DNA of 64,000 bases from Patiria miniata (lineage: Eukaryota > Echinodermata > Asteroidea > Valvatida > Asterinidae): NCBI RefSeq assembly GCF_015706575.1, contig NW_024037056.1, positions 2,194,109 through 2,258,108 on the forward strand, given 5' to 3'. Both the position numbers and the translations under genes were made by a program. Shown here piece after piece: positions 1 through 12,527 of the stretch. Numbering within the stretch: the stretch's first letter is position 1; the number at the start of each line of letters is the position of its first letter. The notes beneath the pieces were generated by a model. The model was not told where the DNA came from, searched no databases, and was given only the letters and a program-made list of their open reading frames with translations.

Positions 1-198
1 TAATAATGACCCTGGATTGGAAATTGGGGAGACATCCCCATAGACTTGTGCGCAAAATTGTTCAAACTTAAATGTGCCCTAACTCAATATTCCCTTGTCC
101 TTTTTCCGTGTATTTGGGTATGTATACTAATTAGACCATAAGCAACAAATATAATCTAATTGCGACGGCAAAATCGTGCCTCTAAAGGGGGGCTGTGA

Positions 199-230
199 CA
201 TTAGGGAGACGTGAAAATGTCTCCCTAATG
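199..230. repeat. Perfect 12-bp inverted repeat, 8-base loop
   Basis: CATTAGGGAGAC at 199-210 is followed by eight bases and its exact reverse complement GTCTCCCTAATG at 219-230. A third GTCTCCC lies just downstream (236-242). It could be a small transposon terminus or a chance hairpin; no function can be assigned. Confidence 0.6.
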
Positions 231-507
231 ACCGATGTCTCCCATCTTGCGAAGAAATTACGATAACGTGTCTCCTTAACCCTAACAGAACTCAACCCAT
301 CAAACCCCAACAGCATGTTTTGTTGGAATCTGTCGGGCTGGGTACTGTACCCCTAAACTGACAGTCTTTTACATTGGGTTGGCACACCTCCAGAAACAAA
401 GTCAGAAATATGTGTGTACGGTTTCCCATATGGTGTTGGAATTTGCCAAGATGGGTATGGTTCCTAGTAAATCATGCTAGGGAGTTAGAGTTAATGGTAC
501 CTTTACT

Positions 508-806
508 CGTATAATGTGGCGCTTATAACGCTAATATACCAAAGATCTCAAAGCACTTCACAATTATTACCCCTGCTCATTGCAGGCCATGAGACCATTT
601 TTTTTATGCAGTAGCTCGAGATCAACGCAATCTGGTCTCTAACTCCACAGGTACCTAGTATAAATACTCCTGCGTGGAGAGCTAGGCAAATGTAGTAAAG
701 TTTCTTACCCAAGAACACAAGCACAATGTCCCCCATCAGGGCTTGAACCGACATGCACTATGGCACATGATTTGAACACTAACCATCGGACCATGGCACA
801 CGCAGG
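508..806 (-). mobile_element. MIR/CORE-like tRNA-derived SINE, degenerate copy 1
   Basis: On the minus strand the order is a decayed tRNA-like head near 806, a core containing the diverged CTTGGGTAAG (plus-strand cttacccaag at 707-716), and a tail related to GGTAATAATTGTGAAGTGC. The same order (tRNA head, CTTGGGCAAG core, AAAGCGCTTTGA-like tail) is known from MIR-type CORE-SINEs. It is alignable by eye with the copies at 34674 and 60577. Confidence 0.6.
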
Positions 807-3655
807 TACATTGTGTGCTCTTCGGAGAAGCAGCGACACTCATGTGATTTTGTGAATGGTTGCACAAGAATGTTTATTATGTACACTCGAAGTAACACAG
901 GCTTGTCGTTTGGATTTGAATTTAGTTGCTGGCCACAAACATAGGCAGGCCATGTTACCTCTCCACCCAGAAGTCAAAAGCTATTTAAGGCAGGCAATAT
1001 ATCAAACAATTTGTAGACCAGACGAAATAGACAATCCACTAGCAGACCAGTCGGCCAATAAAATGCAGACATTTCCCCCTCCACAAAAAACCCAAACAGA
1101 TATATGTTCATCGGAAGTAGTCACTTCCTGTCTCAAACAACAGTTTCTGTCTTGTTACACAATTGTTCTCATACAGTACACGCATTTTCATGCAATGCAT
1201 GACATAATTTTTAAATCTCAATGATGTGGTTCAGTGGATAAAGTGAGACTAGTCCATAAAAGTTAACGACTGTAACATAGGCAGCCAGGGCCATGAATAT
1301 TGCATACAATTTCCTGCAAATTTACTACTAGACAGGAAATTATGTAAAAAAATAATTTATTACCATACCTTAGCGTCGTTCTGTCTGTCTGAGTGATGTC
1401 ATTGTTTTGTGGTGATGGCGATAGCGTCAGTAAATTCTTGTTATTCAGTAACTTGCTCCTCCCCCCCCCCCCAAAGTTTTAATTAAAATATGAATTGTGT
1501 GCTTGAATTCCATTTTCCTACTCGGTTTTACTTGTTCCTTTGATTTTGAAAAACCTCATGAAGTTCCTCATGATTGTCTCAGATTTTTTTTTTTTGGGTA
1601 GCACCAATTATTGTTTCAATTTGGAAGTACATGTATGCATATTTTTGTCTTGTACAGTTTTTAATTTCCTTATTTTTTGCCAAGCTGGTCATTCCTTGTG
1701 CATACTTGTTGCTTCACACTACAAAGACATGTTTGTACACAGTAATGAAACCATTCCAGACTAGTTCGCCCGCTGCCCCCGTACAATTGCAATCATGTGA
1801 GTGTTTGTCATTACAAGTGCACCAGCCTGTGCCATCCCATCCGTACTCATAATCGCCAAATACATGTTAAAAAAAAAAAAAACCCGACCATATGGTGCCA
1901 GCATACAGTAACTGTGTACAAACCGCATGCATGGGTGTATACAGATAGGCTTTCTCCCATACTGAAGACACTGTGCCACTAATATTCTCCTCCCACTGCG
2001 TAGTCCAGCAGCCTGCCATATGTTGTCTCAATTTTTTTTATGTTGTCTCAATTTTCTGGTCTACAAGTGCTACTTAATTAATAAGTGGAGCTTTTGTGTG
2101 TGTGTTTTTTTGTTTTGTTTTTAGAAATGATGTTTTGTTGATCTTCGTAGTGATTTGCCATGATTTTGAAGCCTTGGTTTTTGGTTGAGAATTGCTAATT
2201 TAATGAACCCAATTTGCAACACTTTAATAGTGACTGTAGCGTAGGCACGTCTGGGCTTCTCACTTTTCCGCTGCATTTGTGTACATTAGCGGGAAAATTG
2301 TCCAGCTGGGCTGTGAAAATATACCTCGGGTTGTCCACAAGGTGTCTGAACGGCTCGGAGGTACAACCACTTAGAAAATTGACTAACACCTGCCTTTCTG
2401 GAGAAATTTTAAAAGATACAAATTCAATTTTTAATTATAATTTTTCCATATGTTGCATATTTTCCCGCCTTAACATGTAGTTCCCTCGAAAGTCTGCCCC
2501 TGTACGATACAGATTATGTGACAAGCCTGTTGATATATATATGCAAGACCATAACTCATCAATTATTTTTCTTGTTTCATTCACCCATAGCTGAACCATT
2601 GCGAATACTCCAAAATCCCGTTTCGCGACCATGGGCCGAGCTATGATATGATAATTCCCAGGTACTGCCGGTGAATATGTGGGAAGAGTCATACATTTTA
2701 ATTTGTGGGAAGTTGGCTTGGCAAAAGGTTTATGATTTAGCGTTCGGTGTCGAGGGGCGTGGTTTAATTTTTTTTTTTTCACGAGAAAGACTTGGGCATT
2801 TGGCAAACATATGGTGTGTACTCCGCACAGAGTATATGGACTGCCTGTTGCTGTGCTTGCCAATCAAAAGTGTATCAGACACTAATGTGCGATAAAAATT
2901 CACAATTGATTTTTATAAATTTTACATCCGGTTGAGTCCTTTCATTCCTGTTTTCATTTGAAATACATAATCAATATTGGAGTCTTTCTTCACAATAATA
3001 CAGGTTATATGTATTAAACGGTAGTTGAGTCTGGGACTTAACGGTATTAACTTATGAATTGAATGCCAGACTGAAAATGTTGCAAAATTACATGTACAGT
3101 GTGTTTCATTACGTGTTCCGGTTTATGACTGGGCGGGAAATGACAACTACATATTCTAGTGCGCCTCAAATTGTATTCACTGTCTCCAGCTATGGAAATG
3201 GCTAGGGTTATTTTGCTTGAAATGTATCCCAGATTTATGCTTTTAATTTTTCAATGTGGTTCACGGTGACCTTTTTTTCGACTTCAAGAATTTGCAGACC
3301 GTTCTATGCACTGTTTGGAAAGAATGCATTTTAAGTCGGGTTTGTATGAACTTTTGTTTCCCCACAAAAACGATTGAGAACGAAATTTGTTAATTTCTGG
3401 TTGTAAATTTTGTAAATTAAACCGGCCTAGAAACCTTGCGGGAAAATGTGTCAAGGCAAAGGAGGTCAAATTTTGTTTTCTATTTTATTTTTTTGTTTGG
3501 TAAATGGTTTGGTACGTATTGCATGCACAGTTTATGCAATATTGATAGCTTTAGGAGATGGAGTAGACATTGGCTATTCGTATCACTAGAATTGCTAATG
3601 AGAAAATGCTAGACAATTTTCATCAGCCGAAAAACTAATCATGTATAATTGGTAT

Positions 3656-3984
3656 AAGGCCATGTAAAAAAATAAAACCAATTTCTCTTCCCCGCCAGCT
3701 TCCTTTTTTTGCTGGCCCAAGTTTTAAAATATTTTTTTATTCATACATATTAATTTATAAATATTTTGCACATTGCTAATATACCTTTTGAAAAATTTGT
3801 TTCCAACAAAATTGTAGCTACCAGTATGTATAAAATGCTATGGCTCCTAAAATTGAAGAAAATTCATCCACCCACCATTTTCTTGGAGCATCCACTATCT
3901 TGGAGGAAAAAAAAAGAAAAAGCACCTGGCTCCATTTTTTTCAAAAAGGCCAAACGAGAAAACTATTTTTTTGTTAATCAGCCT
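3656..3984 (-). mobile_element. AT-rich TAAGGCC-type MITE, copy 1
   Basis: Terminal inverted repeats resemble AGGCCATGTAAAAAAATA at the left and, reversed, AGGCTGATTAACAAAAAAA at the right. The inside matches the copies at 23317 and 47346: a CCGCC..CTTCCTTTTTT block near the left end and a diverged block (CTATCTTGG) where other copies carry CCATCTTGG. It is non-coding; the ORF across it (3766-4029) is low-complexity Lys/Phe. Confidence 0.55.
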
Positions 3985-4724
3985 AAAATCAGTGATTTGC
4001 AGAAGTTTAATGGACTCCTATTGACCTGATATGGAGAATTTTAATCGGTGGTTTCAGAGGGGAAGGCATGCCAGAATGGTAGGGTATATTTGGGAGAACC
4101 AAAACACATGTTCGACAGTCATCAGCCCGCCTGATCATGGAGCTAGCTCCATGGCCCGATAGAGGAAGTGCTGGACTTCCTGTCCCTGTACATGGAGGTT
4201 GAACTGTGGTCAGCACTAACAGAAAAGTAAACACGCTTGGTTGCACATCCACAGTGCGCTGAGAAACCAGGGTATCAACTGTGCACACATGCATGCAATA
4301 CAGGCTGTTCAATCTGTGCTGTGAATACACAGACACAGCTATTGTTAGCGCTGACAACTTCCCAAACAATTGGGAAGTTGACCAAGTGCAGTGGGCGGCA
4401 TTGTGTGTAAGGTTTGTCTATTATTAGAATTCCTGTAAAAGCTGGGCTGAGTTCACCCCCCTTGATGTTTATTTGAACTTCCTAGGTGAGCTTACACAAC
4501 AGGATAGCTGGGAAGATGGGTCCATGAACAGTGATTGGAAAAGAGTTGTTTATGCAAAGAGCAACTCCTTGCTCTGTAGTTTATGTAACCATACTAGAGG
4601 TGGGATCCCACCAACAAATGGTGTAAAGTAGTGAAGGTCTGATATATTTTGTAGCTTAAGGCATTATGCATGTGATCAATGAATAAAAGTGAGAACAGGC
4701 GATGCATTGAGCAAAGAGCATGTT

Positions 4725-4975
4725 CCTTGCTCAGTCAACTTGCATCCTTCTCAGCTCCACCGGTTTCGAGCTTCACCAGTTTGCATCCTTCTCACGCCTC
4801 ACTGCACCCATCCTTGTAACATCGCATCATCGTTGGAATCTTTCATTCTCCTGACGACGGGCAGAGCATACGGTTCAAAACGTTGAGTCCCTCCGGTTCT
4901 TTTCAGAACCACACATACTCACAAAAGAGATTTATTCACACGGTGCTTCCGCAAACGTATCTTGTCTAGTATGTT
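4725..4975 (+). mobile_element. Possible retroelement 3' fragment
   Basis: The stretch CTGACGACGGGCAGAGCATA (4851-4870), then GGTTCAAAACGTTGAG and GGTTCTTTTCAGAACC, is the kind of sequence found at the 3' coding end of Penelope-like or other retroelements (a frame ending Gly-Arg..Lys-Thr-Leu). The 20 bases of CATCGCATCATCGTTGGAAT before it recur at 5446-5465. No reverse transcriptase motif is present, so this is a fragment at most. Confidence 0.3.
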
Positions 4976-6277
4976 CCTTGCTGTACTACATTTAGCTACA
5001 GACTTCAAAATTAGATCCCATTTATGGGATCGGTTTTCCCTGACCAACTTTACAATTTACTTAGTAACTTCTGTGCGACCATAGAGAAAGTGCAACAGTG
5101 TTAACCCCACATCAGAGGTGTATCATGCAAGCACACTTTTCTGAACATTGCGAACAAAAGTCCGCTTAAATTTGCCCTCTTCCTGAGCTTTTACCTCCCC
5201 ACCCCCACTGCTTGTGTAACCTGCACCCCTTCTCTAACCCCGCCTTGACCCCCCAGCTGTTAAGGGAGCGTCATGACGCATTGTGTTTTTCTGATACGTC
5301 TTGCTTCAATAGGAAACTTGGCGTTACACTTTCGCAGTGCAGTCGGTGGTCTGGTCGACAAGGGTAGGTGAAGGCTGCTGTTTACAAAGATGAATCATGT
5401 TTGCGTGCTGCACCATGTACGCACATTATATGCGCACTGTTTACATCGCATCATCGTTGGAATCCATCCCTCGACACATGACTCATGTTGACGTACATCT
5501 GCACTAGGGAACCATACCGGTAGCTGGTGCCTCTTCGCACTGGTACAAAAATAGTTGTTGCTTTGAAGTTTGAGTTGATCAATCCTTACATGTAGTTCAT
5601 ACATAATTAGTAAGTAAAAATACATAGTTCTGTTATCTTGCTTCCGACAAAAAACAAATTGCCTGAACTGAAAACTCTGCACGAACATTAGATTCTTTTA
5701 CTTTTATGCACTGACTGATGCACGTTGAAAGGAAATAATTAATTGATTAATTAATTGGGCCGACATAGTTGGCAAAATATCCGTGCCCCAGAATTTGATG
5801 ACCTGTATTGCTTGCATTGGAGTCATCCCAAAGTGGAAACTGATCAACTGGAAACTTTCATCCGAAACTGGCGACGGAAAGTTTTACTTGTGAAAATAAG
5901 GGATGCGTTGGGTTTGAATTGCTCTCTGTGATAATGTGGGAATACACTGGTTTGTTGGGCTTTTTTTCCTTTGAACTGCCTGCCTCCACTTCCCCCCCCC
6001 CCCACCCCCGGCAAAACATGGTCACCGAATACAAGTCCATAAAAACATTTGACCACAAATTCCAAAACGTCTCTTTTGCTAGATTTCCACTGTAACATGT
6101 ATAATTTTCCCTTCCAACACAAAAGGGAAGTCCCGTTAAGAAGCACATTTAGGAAACCTTGGCTTTGATTCCAGCTTTGACTCCAGGCTCCAATGTTGGT
6201 GCATCCTCTACTACAGAGACACCAAATCCTGTCTCGCCCGGCCCATGGTTGTTGCAGTATTACTGGGTTTAAATGAG

Positions 6278-6541
6278 GCAGAATTCTTTAAAATCTTAAG
6301 CTGAAGCCAAAATTGGAGGCGATACTGGTATGAAGCCCAGATTTCGCAAACCCCCGCCAGTTTACTCACTGGTCAGGTGTGCTTTTCATTCCCTGGCGCA
6401 GGTAGTGAAAAGCAGATTCTTTTAAATCTTCAGCTGAAGCCAAGCTTGGAGGGGATGCTGGTATGAAGCCCGTTTTCGTAAACTTCCATTAGTTTACTCA
6501 ATAATGGTCAGGTGTACTTTTCGTTCCCCAGTGCAGGAAGT
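6278..6541. repeat. Tandem duplication, unit about 134 bp, two copies
   Basis: The block beginning GCAGAATTCTTTAAAATCTT at 6278 is repeated from 6412 (GCAGATTCTTTTAAATCTTC), and both continue through GCTGAAGCCAA, GGTATGAAGCCC and GGTCAGGTGT before ending in a GCGCAGG/GTGCAGG stretch. The copies differ at many positions, so the duplication is old. Confidence 0.75.
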
Positions 6542-6794
6542 GACCTGCAGTGCAGACATATGCAGGGGCCATGACCCATTGAGTTCTGCACGTCACTTAA
6601 TAATCGGACCACTCACTGTTGTCATTCCTAGTCCCAGAAGGGAAAAAAGTCTAAAGTTAACGAAAAAGAAGTAAAGTGTGCCTGTACCGAGCCAATCTGT
6701 CACAAAAAGTTGGCGTTTATCTCAAAGTTTCTGTTTCTCGAAACAACTGCTCGTTCCAACACGGTGGATGCAAGGCCATCGCAGATTACACCCA

Positions 6795-6908
6795 AGCTAA
6801 TACGTTGTACCCGTTTTATATTCCTGGGTGGAGAGGGGCAAGTGGGGGTAAAGTGGCTTGCCCAAGGACACAACATACGGCCGGCAGCAGTTTTCAAACC
6901 CTCTTCAC
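6795..6908 (-). mobile_element. MIR/CORE-like SINE, partial copy 2
   Basis: It contains CCTGGGTGGAGAGGGGCAAG then TGGCTTGCCCAAGGACACAA, the core shared with the copies at 34674, 42019, 60577 and 61675. The L2-like tail is missing and the tRNA-like head is decayed to a TTTTCAAACCC remnant. Confidence 0.6.
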
Positions 6909-7074
6909 CCTCTTATCGTAAAATGGTTGAGGAGCACGAGAAACAGGTTATCATGAATTGTCCATGAAGCAACAATCGTAACTCGATTCCCTACTCTTTC
7001 CCCACCTACATTAGAATATAACTGGTGAACAAATACTTCAACAATCTGGACAAAATTAAGTGGACATTTTAAAA

Positions 7075-7255
7075 TCATCACAGCTCATGCACATGTACAT
7101 GTACATGTACATAGTCTGTTTGCTTTCATGCAGTGGTACAGTGCACATGCGTACATGTACATGTACATGGGCAACGTATGCTGAACGTAAAAATCCTAGC
7201 CATTTATGAAAATGTACAACGTACATTGTACGAATGCGTTGTACATACATGTACG
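7075..7255. repeat. ACATGT-rich simple repeat cluster
   Basis: Short runs of (TACATG)n recur on both sides of unique sequence (7090-7112, 7150-7170, 7210-7254). ACATGT is its own reverse complement, so the tract reads the same on both strands. The 64-residue frame across it is an artefact of the repeat (Met-Tyr runs). Confidence 0.7.
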
Positions 7256-7510
7256 TCCTTCAGCATAATATTAGCACCATGCGGAGAGAGAAGTCCACAC
7301 ATAAATTTATAAGCAATTGCCTTTGTCATGCAATCCTGTCAGGCATCGTCCACCCAAGCACTTGAACTTTACCAATTCTAAGAACTGTGCACTTTTTGTG
7401 CAGCATTAAAGGGCCTCCCCCTGTAGTAGTCATTACCCGATTCTTGCATCATTCACCACTCCATCTTGACCAACAACAGTGTCAGCTCAAGGTGCTGCGT
7501 CCTTTTTGTT

Positions 7511-7999
7511 TTAAAGACATAGTCCATCATTTGTAATTTGTGCATTTTGTTCGTTTGAAGCAACAAAAGTGTTCAAAATCCAATGAAGAATACTGAACAA
7601 CTAACCTGATGAAGTTTCAGCTCAGCTTCAGCTGTATATTCCGAGAAAAACAGCATTCTAGGATCTCAATTTCAAATCAAAAGTTGCTAAATCATGTTTT
7701 GAATTGCAGCTTTACGCGATGTCGCGCACTGATCGGACGAATTATAGCAACCGCGTGCGCCTGTGCGTCGTGCCAATGCTCGTGCGCGCTGAGCTGAATA
7801 ACAAAACGAACTACTAATTTAGATTTTCCTATTGGAAATGCCTTCTTTCGTTGATTTCTTCAAAATGAGAGCTTGCCAGAAAGAATAATTTCACAGGGAG
7901 TTTAGTCCCCTTACTATCTTTCAACCAGTATGTTTTTCAACAATAATTACGCCAGTTACTTTTTTGGATAGCTGCAAATGATGGACTCCGGCTATAAAT
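7511..7999. mobile_element. TTAA-flanked non-autonomous DNA element (family L), copy 1
   Basis: It starts TTAAAGACATAGTCCATCAT and ends with the inverted GCAAATGATGGACT (near 7976-7989). The right part (about 7840-7990) reappears in reverse complement at about 42511-42680, including AAAGAATAATTTCACAGGGA in both. Its end resembles the ATACATCATTTGC end of the 51827 element, so the families may share a transposase. Confidence 0.55.
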
Positions 8000-9541
8000 A
8001 ATGTTCGAGTTACTCTTTAAAGTATCAACACTAGTTTTTTTTTTTTAATTTGTGAATTTCATGGTTGAAAAAAAAACCTGGTTTAACTTTTGCTGTTCAA
8101 GTTCCCGATATATTCAGTTAAAAGTTTGTGGAACATCAAACAAGAAGAGAGGTGTCAGCAGATATCACATGAAAACACTGGTAATGATTGTACTGTAGTA
8201 AGCACATGAAACTTTTCCAGGGACAATTTTTTTTCAGTTTTGATGACTCAGATGTACTAGGTCAAGTGGGACGTGCGGCATTGCTTTTCATGGCTTCTTT
8301 GCAGAGCAATACAAATCAAAGGTAATGAGCCCATTATCGGGTTTTTTGAGTAGGTGGGGAACTAGACGTTATCTAGACACATGGCATTGTGAATGCACCG
8401 ATTCAGGAAAAGATCAAGTAGGTCGGTGCATTTCTTATGACTTTGTCCGGACCACACGCACATACAGGCACATGCTGTGCATGACATTATCATGAATAGG
8501 CCTGACGCGTCGTCCGTCTAGCCTGGCCGCCTCCACTAGTGAAATTCACACTGGCATTTTGGAGATGAAACTCTGAAGAGAGGCAGACAGTGGGGGAAAG
8601 AAAGAAAGAAAAAAAAAGATGTTAAACACCATCGCGCTGGCGAGTGGGTTGGATAACCTCCGGACTTGAGATTGCATTTTATGCATATATGTCGGGGAAT
8701 TTTGTCTATTCATTTAAACAAATTTTTTTTATAAAGTTGACCCAAAACGGTTAGTCTGAATTCACAGATTATATTTCGTGATGAAATTTTATCCCTTTCC
8801 GACAGCCCAATCTGAACTGAACATTCTGGGTTTTTTTTATATCCCCTCGTTTCCCACACCAGTTTAGAAATCTGTTTGCTCAGTAGATTGAGGGAGTCAT
8901 TTATGAATGGTCGTACGTACGTGTGAGGTGGTTAATGTGATTGCTTTCATACCGTTAGTGTCATCGCGGCGGTTACGTCTGGACAGATTTGTTACGAATT
9001 GTGGGGACCTAATGAGTTGGTCTGCGGAAATCGACTCTGCGACTGTTGGAGTCCAACTGCTTGTAATAATGATTGCACTGACGAAATTGGGGATGAGCAA
9101 AATTGATAAAATCTACAAGTTGGGCTGTTTTATGGTACTGCGGTGCAGCAGACTTCCATATGGTAGCAGTACTAAAATTTACATTATCTGTGGTTTGTGG
9201 TGTGGCAGACAATTATGTATGCGGAGTGTCTGCATTACCGTATTGTCGGAATGTTTTTATTTCATGGCGTTGTCTGTGTGTGCGACTGCGAGTTAAAGGC
9301 GTAATTTGGTCGCTTAGCGGAAATAGCGTTAAAAGTTTTAAGCAGAAAGGCAGAGTTGCGCAACCATATGGTACCATACGGAATGGAAGTATTGGACTTG
9401 CATGTATTTAAATGTGTGCGGGTGTGAGAAGAATATCGTCACGTGCTGGCAAGCTGTGTGCTGGTTCAAAGATTGTTCAGTTGTTTCTATTTTTTAAATT
9501 TTGGGGTGGGGGGGGATGTTGTCTTCCTTTATCTACATTTA

Positions 9542-9732
9542 TACAGTCGACTCTCGTTAGTACAAACTCTGTTAACACAAAATTCTGGTTATAACAAACA
9601 TAAGGCCTTGGTCCCGACTGTGCATTTATGTACACAGTGAATGGAACTGATGTTCCTCTTTATACAAAATTCTGATATAACAAACAATTTGGCTAGGTCC
9701 GAACGAGTTTGTATTAACGAGACTCGACTGTA
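9542..9732. mobile_element. 187-bp mariner/pogo-like MITE, copy 1 (with TA duplication)
   Basis: TA at 9542-9543 and 9731-9732 flank an element that starts CAGTCGACTCTCGTTAGTAC and ends in the inverted GAGACTCGACTG. The copy at 21666 is in the opposite orientation, also exactly 187 bp and also flanked by TA. A TA target duplication and CAGT ends fit the Tc1/mariner superfamily (pogo/Tigger-like). No transposase frame is present. Confidence 0.8.
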
Positions 9733-10318
9733 GTCTGTAAATGTTGTTGATTGACACATCTGCCAGTATGTAAATGGGTTGACTACGTACCTATGGTCGC
9801 GGACCAGTACTTTGACCGCCATAGACTTTGTTGATAATTACGCGCACTTCCCAAAATATTTAAAATACTCACAACTCTCCAAGGTGTGTGAGAAACACAT
9901 CAAATTAAAGCTTATTATTATCTTTCACTCTCTGTTCAATTTTTTCGGGGGTTAAACAATGACTTTTTGGAGAAAATTTCATCCAAAGATGATCACCCCT
10001 TAAAAGCAGTCCTGAAGCCCATCGCCATTTTGAAAATGGACGCCTACGCTCCATTGCAAAATAGAGCCATTTTAGGGCCTAATTTCATCCATATTTCACA
10101 GAAATTATGAGCTTGCAGTCCTCTGCACGGATTCCACCTTTCTTTTGTTTACAAATCTTCAAGTTCCAACCCTCAAAATGCCCTATACTGGAGAATTTGA
10201 GAACATGCAAATTGTGATTTGGCCGGCGTAGGTAATTTCGGGTCTGTTTACATGTCTGCACCCCTAGGACTATTCCCCGTTATCTGATTCGCTTCTTGCA
10301 AAGTTTACCAAGCACATA

Positions 10319-10900
10319 GGCCTTTTCACACTATTGTCTCACCTACCCATGTTGAAATCACCACGGGTCCACTGTAAGCTGGAACCGGGTCCCAATGAAC
10401 ACGGGTAGGCAAGGCATCCTGTTCACACTTACACTGATGTGTACACGGGTCGGCTGTAAATTTGGATTTTTCTACCCAGGTAGAGCCTCTCAACTCTGGT
10501 CCTGACCAGCTGGGCCCAATTTCATAGAGCTGCTTAAGCAGAAAATTTGCTTAAGCACGAAAAAACATTGCCTAGTAGAATGAGGTTACCGGCCAAAACT
10601 CCATGTGATGTACATTGCTTGTGACTGGTATTTAGCTGTTGTTTACTTAGCATAACAATCGCATGGAGATTTGGCCGGTAACCTGATTTTATTAAGCTAG
10701 ACGTTTTTGTGCTTAAGCAAATTTTGTGCTTAAGCAGCTCTATGAAATTGGCCCCAGGGTTGGATTTTAACCCGGGGTAGAGCGGCAACCCTCAACCAGA
10801 GTACAAGCCGTGTTGGATTATTGCTAGTGTGAAAAGGGTTCCTGAAATCTCAGTGTTGACCCCAGGTCCTACATGGAGGTTTTGGATAGTGTGAAAGGCC
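10319..10900. mobile_element. DNA element with GGCCTTTTCACACTAT terminal inverted repeats
   Basis: The left end GGCCTTTTCACACTAT (10319-10334) is matched by the inverted ATAGTGTGAAAGGCC (10886-10900). Inside the left half are CACGGGT motifs related to the tandem array at 59944 and to the flank at 44627. A fold-back element (10512-10755) lies within it. No target duplication is obvious and there is no coding capacity. Confidence 0.6.
10512..10755. mobile_element. Fold-back element, GGGCC family, copy 1
   Basis: Two arms of about 95-100 bp are inverted copies of each other: GGGCCCAATTTCATAGAGCT at the left and its near-complement ending TTTCATAGAG..GGCC at the right. Both arms hold TTGCTTAAGCA-type and GGTTACCGGCCAAAACTCCA-type blocks. 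About 50 bp separates the arms. The 49644 copy has the same architecture. Confidence 0.8.
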
Positions 10901-12169
10901 GTTACGAATGTTTATTTAAATTGTTGGAAAACAAAGCCTGTTCATCTGTAACACTTAGCAGATACAGTAGAACGGAAAGTTGGCTCGACAAATCTGTCAT
11001 TTGTGGAGTGTGTGATCTCTGCACCGGATAGGTCTACGCATTTTGTCTGCGGTACTTAAAATTCTTAACTCAGGACGAGAGCCATGATGCCATGTTTCGC
11101 ATAATAACGACACACTCTCTGTTTGAACTGAGAAATTCTTTCACGCTGTCAAGATACCTCAAAACATTCAATACTTGGGAGAATGTCTTTAATCCTCTCA
11201 ATTTGCCGTTAATGTTTACAGTGCGCATGCATGACATTCTTGTCGTGACAGGGCCAGGGTTTTCCTTGTAACATTCATGACGCGGAATTTAATGTGACTC
11301 ATGAGCCTTCGGTGAACCGGTATGGTTTCTGTCAGTGTCGGCGCTCTAGCACACCATGTTTTGTTCTGTCTCGCCATGGCCTCACGGTCTTACAAAAAAT
11401 CTGTATGCAGGGTTTTGTAAAAGTCAAACTGCAGTTCAAGGACATAGCTTTATACAAAAGCTGTTCAAGGAGGGGCTGTCCAAATGTAAAGCTCTTTGCA
11501 GTGCCTTTGGTTCGGCTAGGCTAGGACCCTGGATTTTACTGTGTTTTACAGCAGCCATTTTCTTTTAGGCTGAAGGGAACAAAATTGCTAAGGGACCGTG
11601 GACCGGAAAATGACCATGTTTTGATTCAGACATCACGAAGCAAGGATCGATCCTGACAGAATTTCACAGGTTTAACATACATGGATGCTACATGTATATG
11701 CTGGCTAGTTTATGGAGCTGTTTAAGCACAAATTATACATTTACGTGCTAAGCAGGAATGCAGCTGGGTACCATTCACATGCAATGTCAATGTAATTTTA
11801 GCTGGTAACCTGTCTGTGGTTAGCAAAAATTGTCTGCAGACATTTTTTTTGTGCTCTCATGGAGAGTGGCTTCAAACTTGCAGGGGCGGGGCCCTTGACC
11901 CAGTTTCTGGGGGAGGCATGTCACACCAATGTAAACCTGATAATTGTTATAAAGATACTGTAAACTGAAGGACCAACTTGCATGTAGGAATAAATATTTA
12001 CAGCAAAAGCCACCTGTGAATGACATACATTGTGTAATAAGCAACCTCCAGACTTTTTTTTCAAGGTTTTTGAACTTTTGCATAACACATTTTTGTAACA
12101 CTGCTTCAGGGACTGTTTGTTTGGTGAAATGATTTTCTCAGAAATGTTGAACGTGATTTTCCTTTGGGC

Positions 12170-12262
12170 GCTGTCCAGTATTTGGTTTTGCCCGTCAGTG
12201 TTGTCCAAGGGTTTCTTCGGTAGGACTCGAACCCGCAGCCTCCTGGTTACTAGTGCAGACGT
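12170..12262 (-). mobile_element. tRNA-derived SINE (family T2), 5'-truncated copy
   Basis: The minus strand carries a B-box GGTTCGAGTCC after an anticodon-arm-like CTAGTAACCAGGAGG, then a tail CCCTTGGACAACACTGACGG. The same order is seen at 62014-62150. The A-box half is absent here and the element abuts the piggyBac-like repeat at 12269. Confidence 0.6.
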
Positions 12263-12268
12263 CTCACC

Positions 12269-12527
12269 ATAAAGCAGGATTGACTGGCCATGACTGTCCA
12301 ATAGCCTCGATACAGCTTTGCTTTGACTGTGGGTAATTGATAAGCCAGCTGTGCCTATAGAACTTGCCAGCTTTGCCTGTTCATGGTCTGTTGACTGACT
12401 TTGACTACTCACAGTGCTTGCTTGACATATGATCTGACTGCTGGTGACTAGCCTGTGTTAAAATTATAGCAGGGAAAGTGGATGGCAAGTTTGACTGTCT
12501 GTAACTGTTTAAATAGCAGGAGGCTAA
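12269..12527 (+). mobile_element. piggyBac-like MITE (family R), 5'-truncated copy 1
   Basis: It shares AAAGCAGGATTGACTGGC, GATAAGCCAGCTGTGCCTA, GACTAGCCTGTG and GACTGTCTGTAACTG in order with the copies at 14555, 32566, 39752 and 63126. The right end decays to GGAGGCTAA. The left half is missing, replaced by the T2 SINE. Confidence 0.65.
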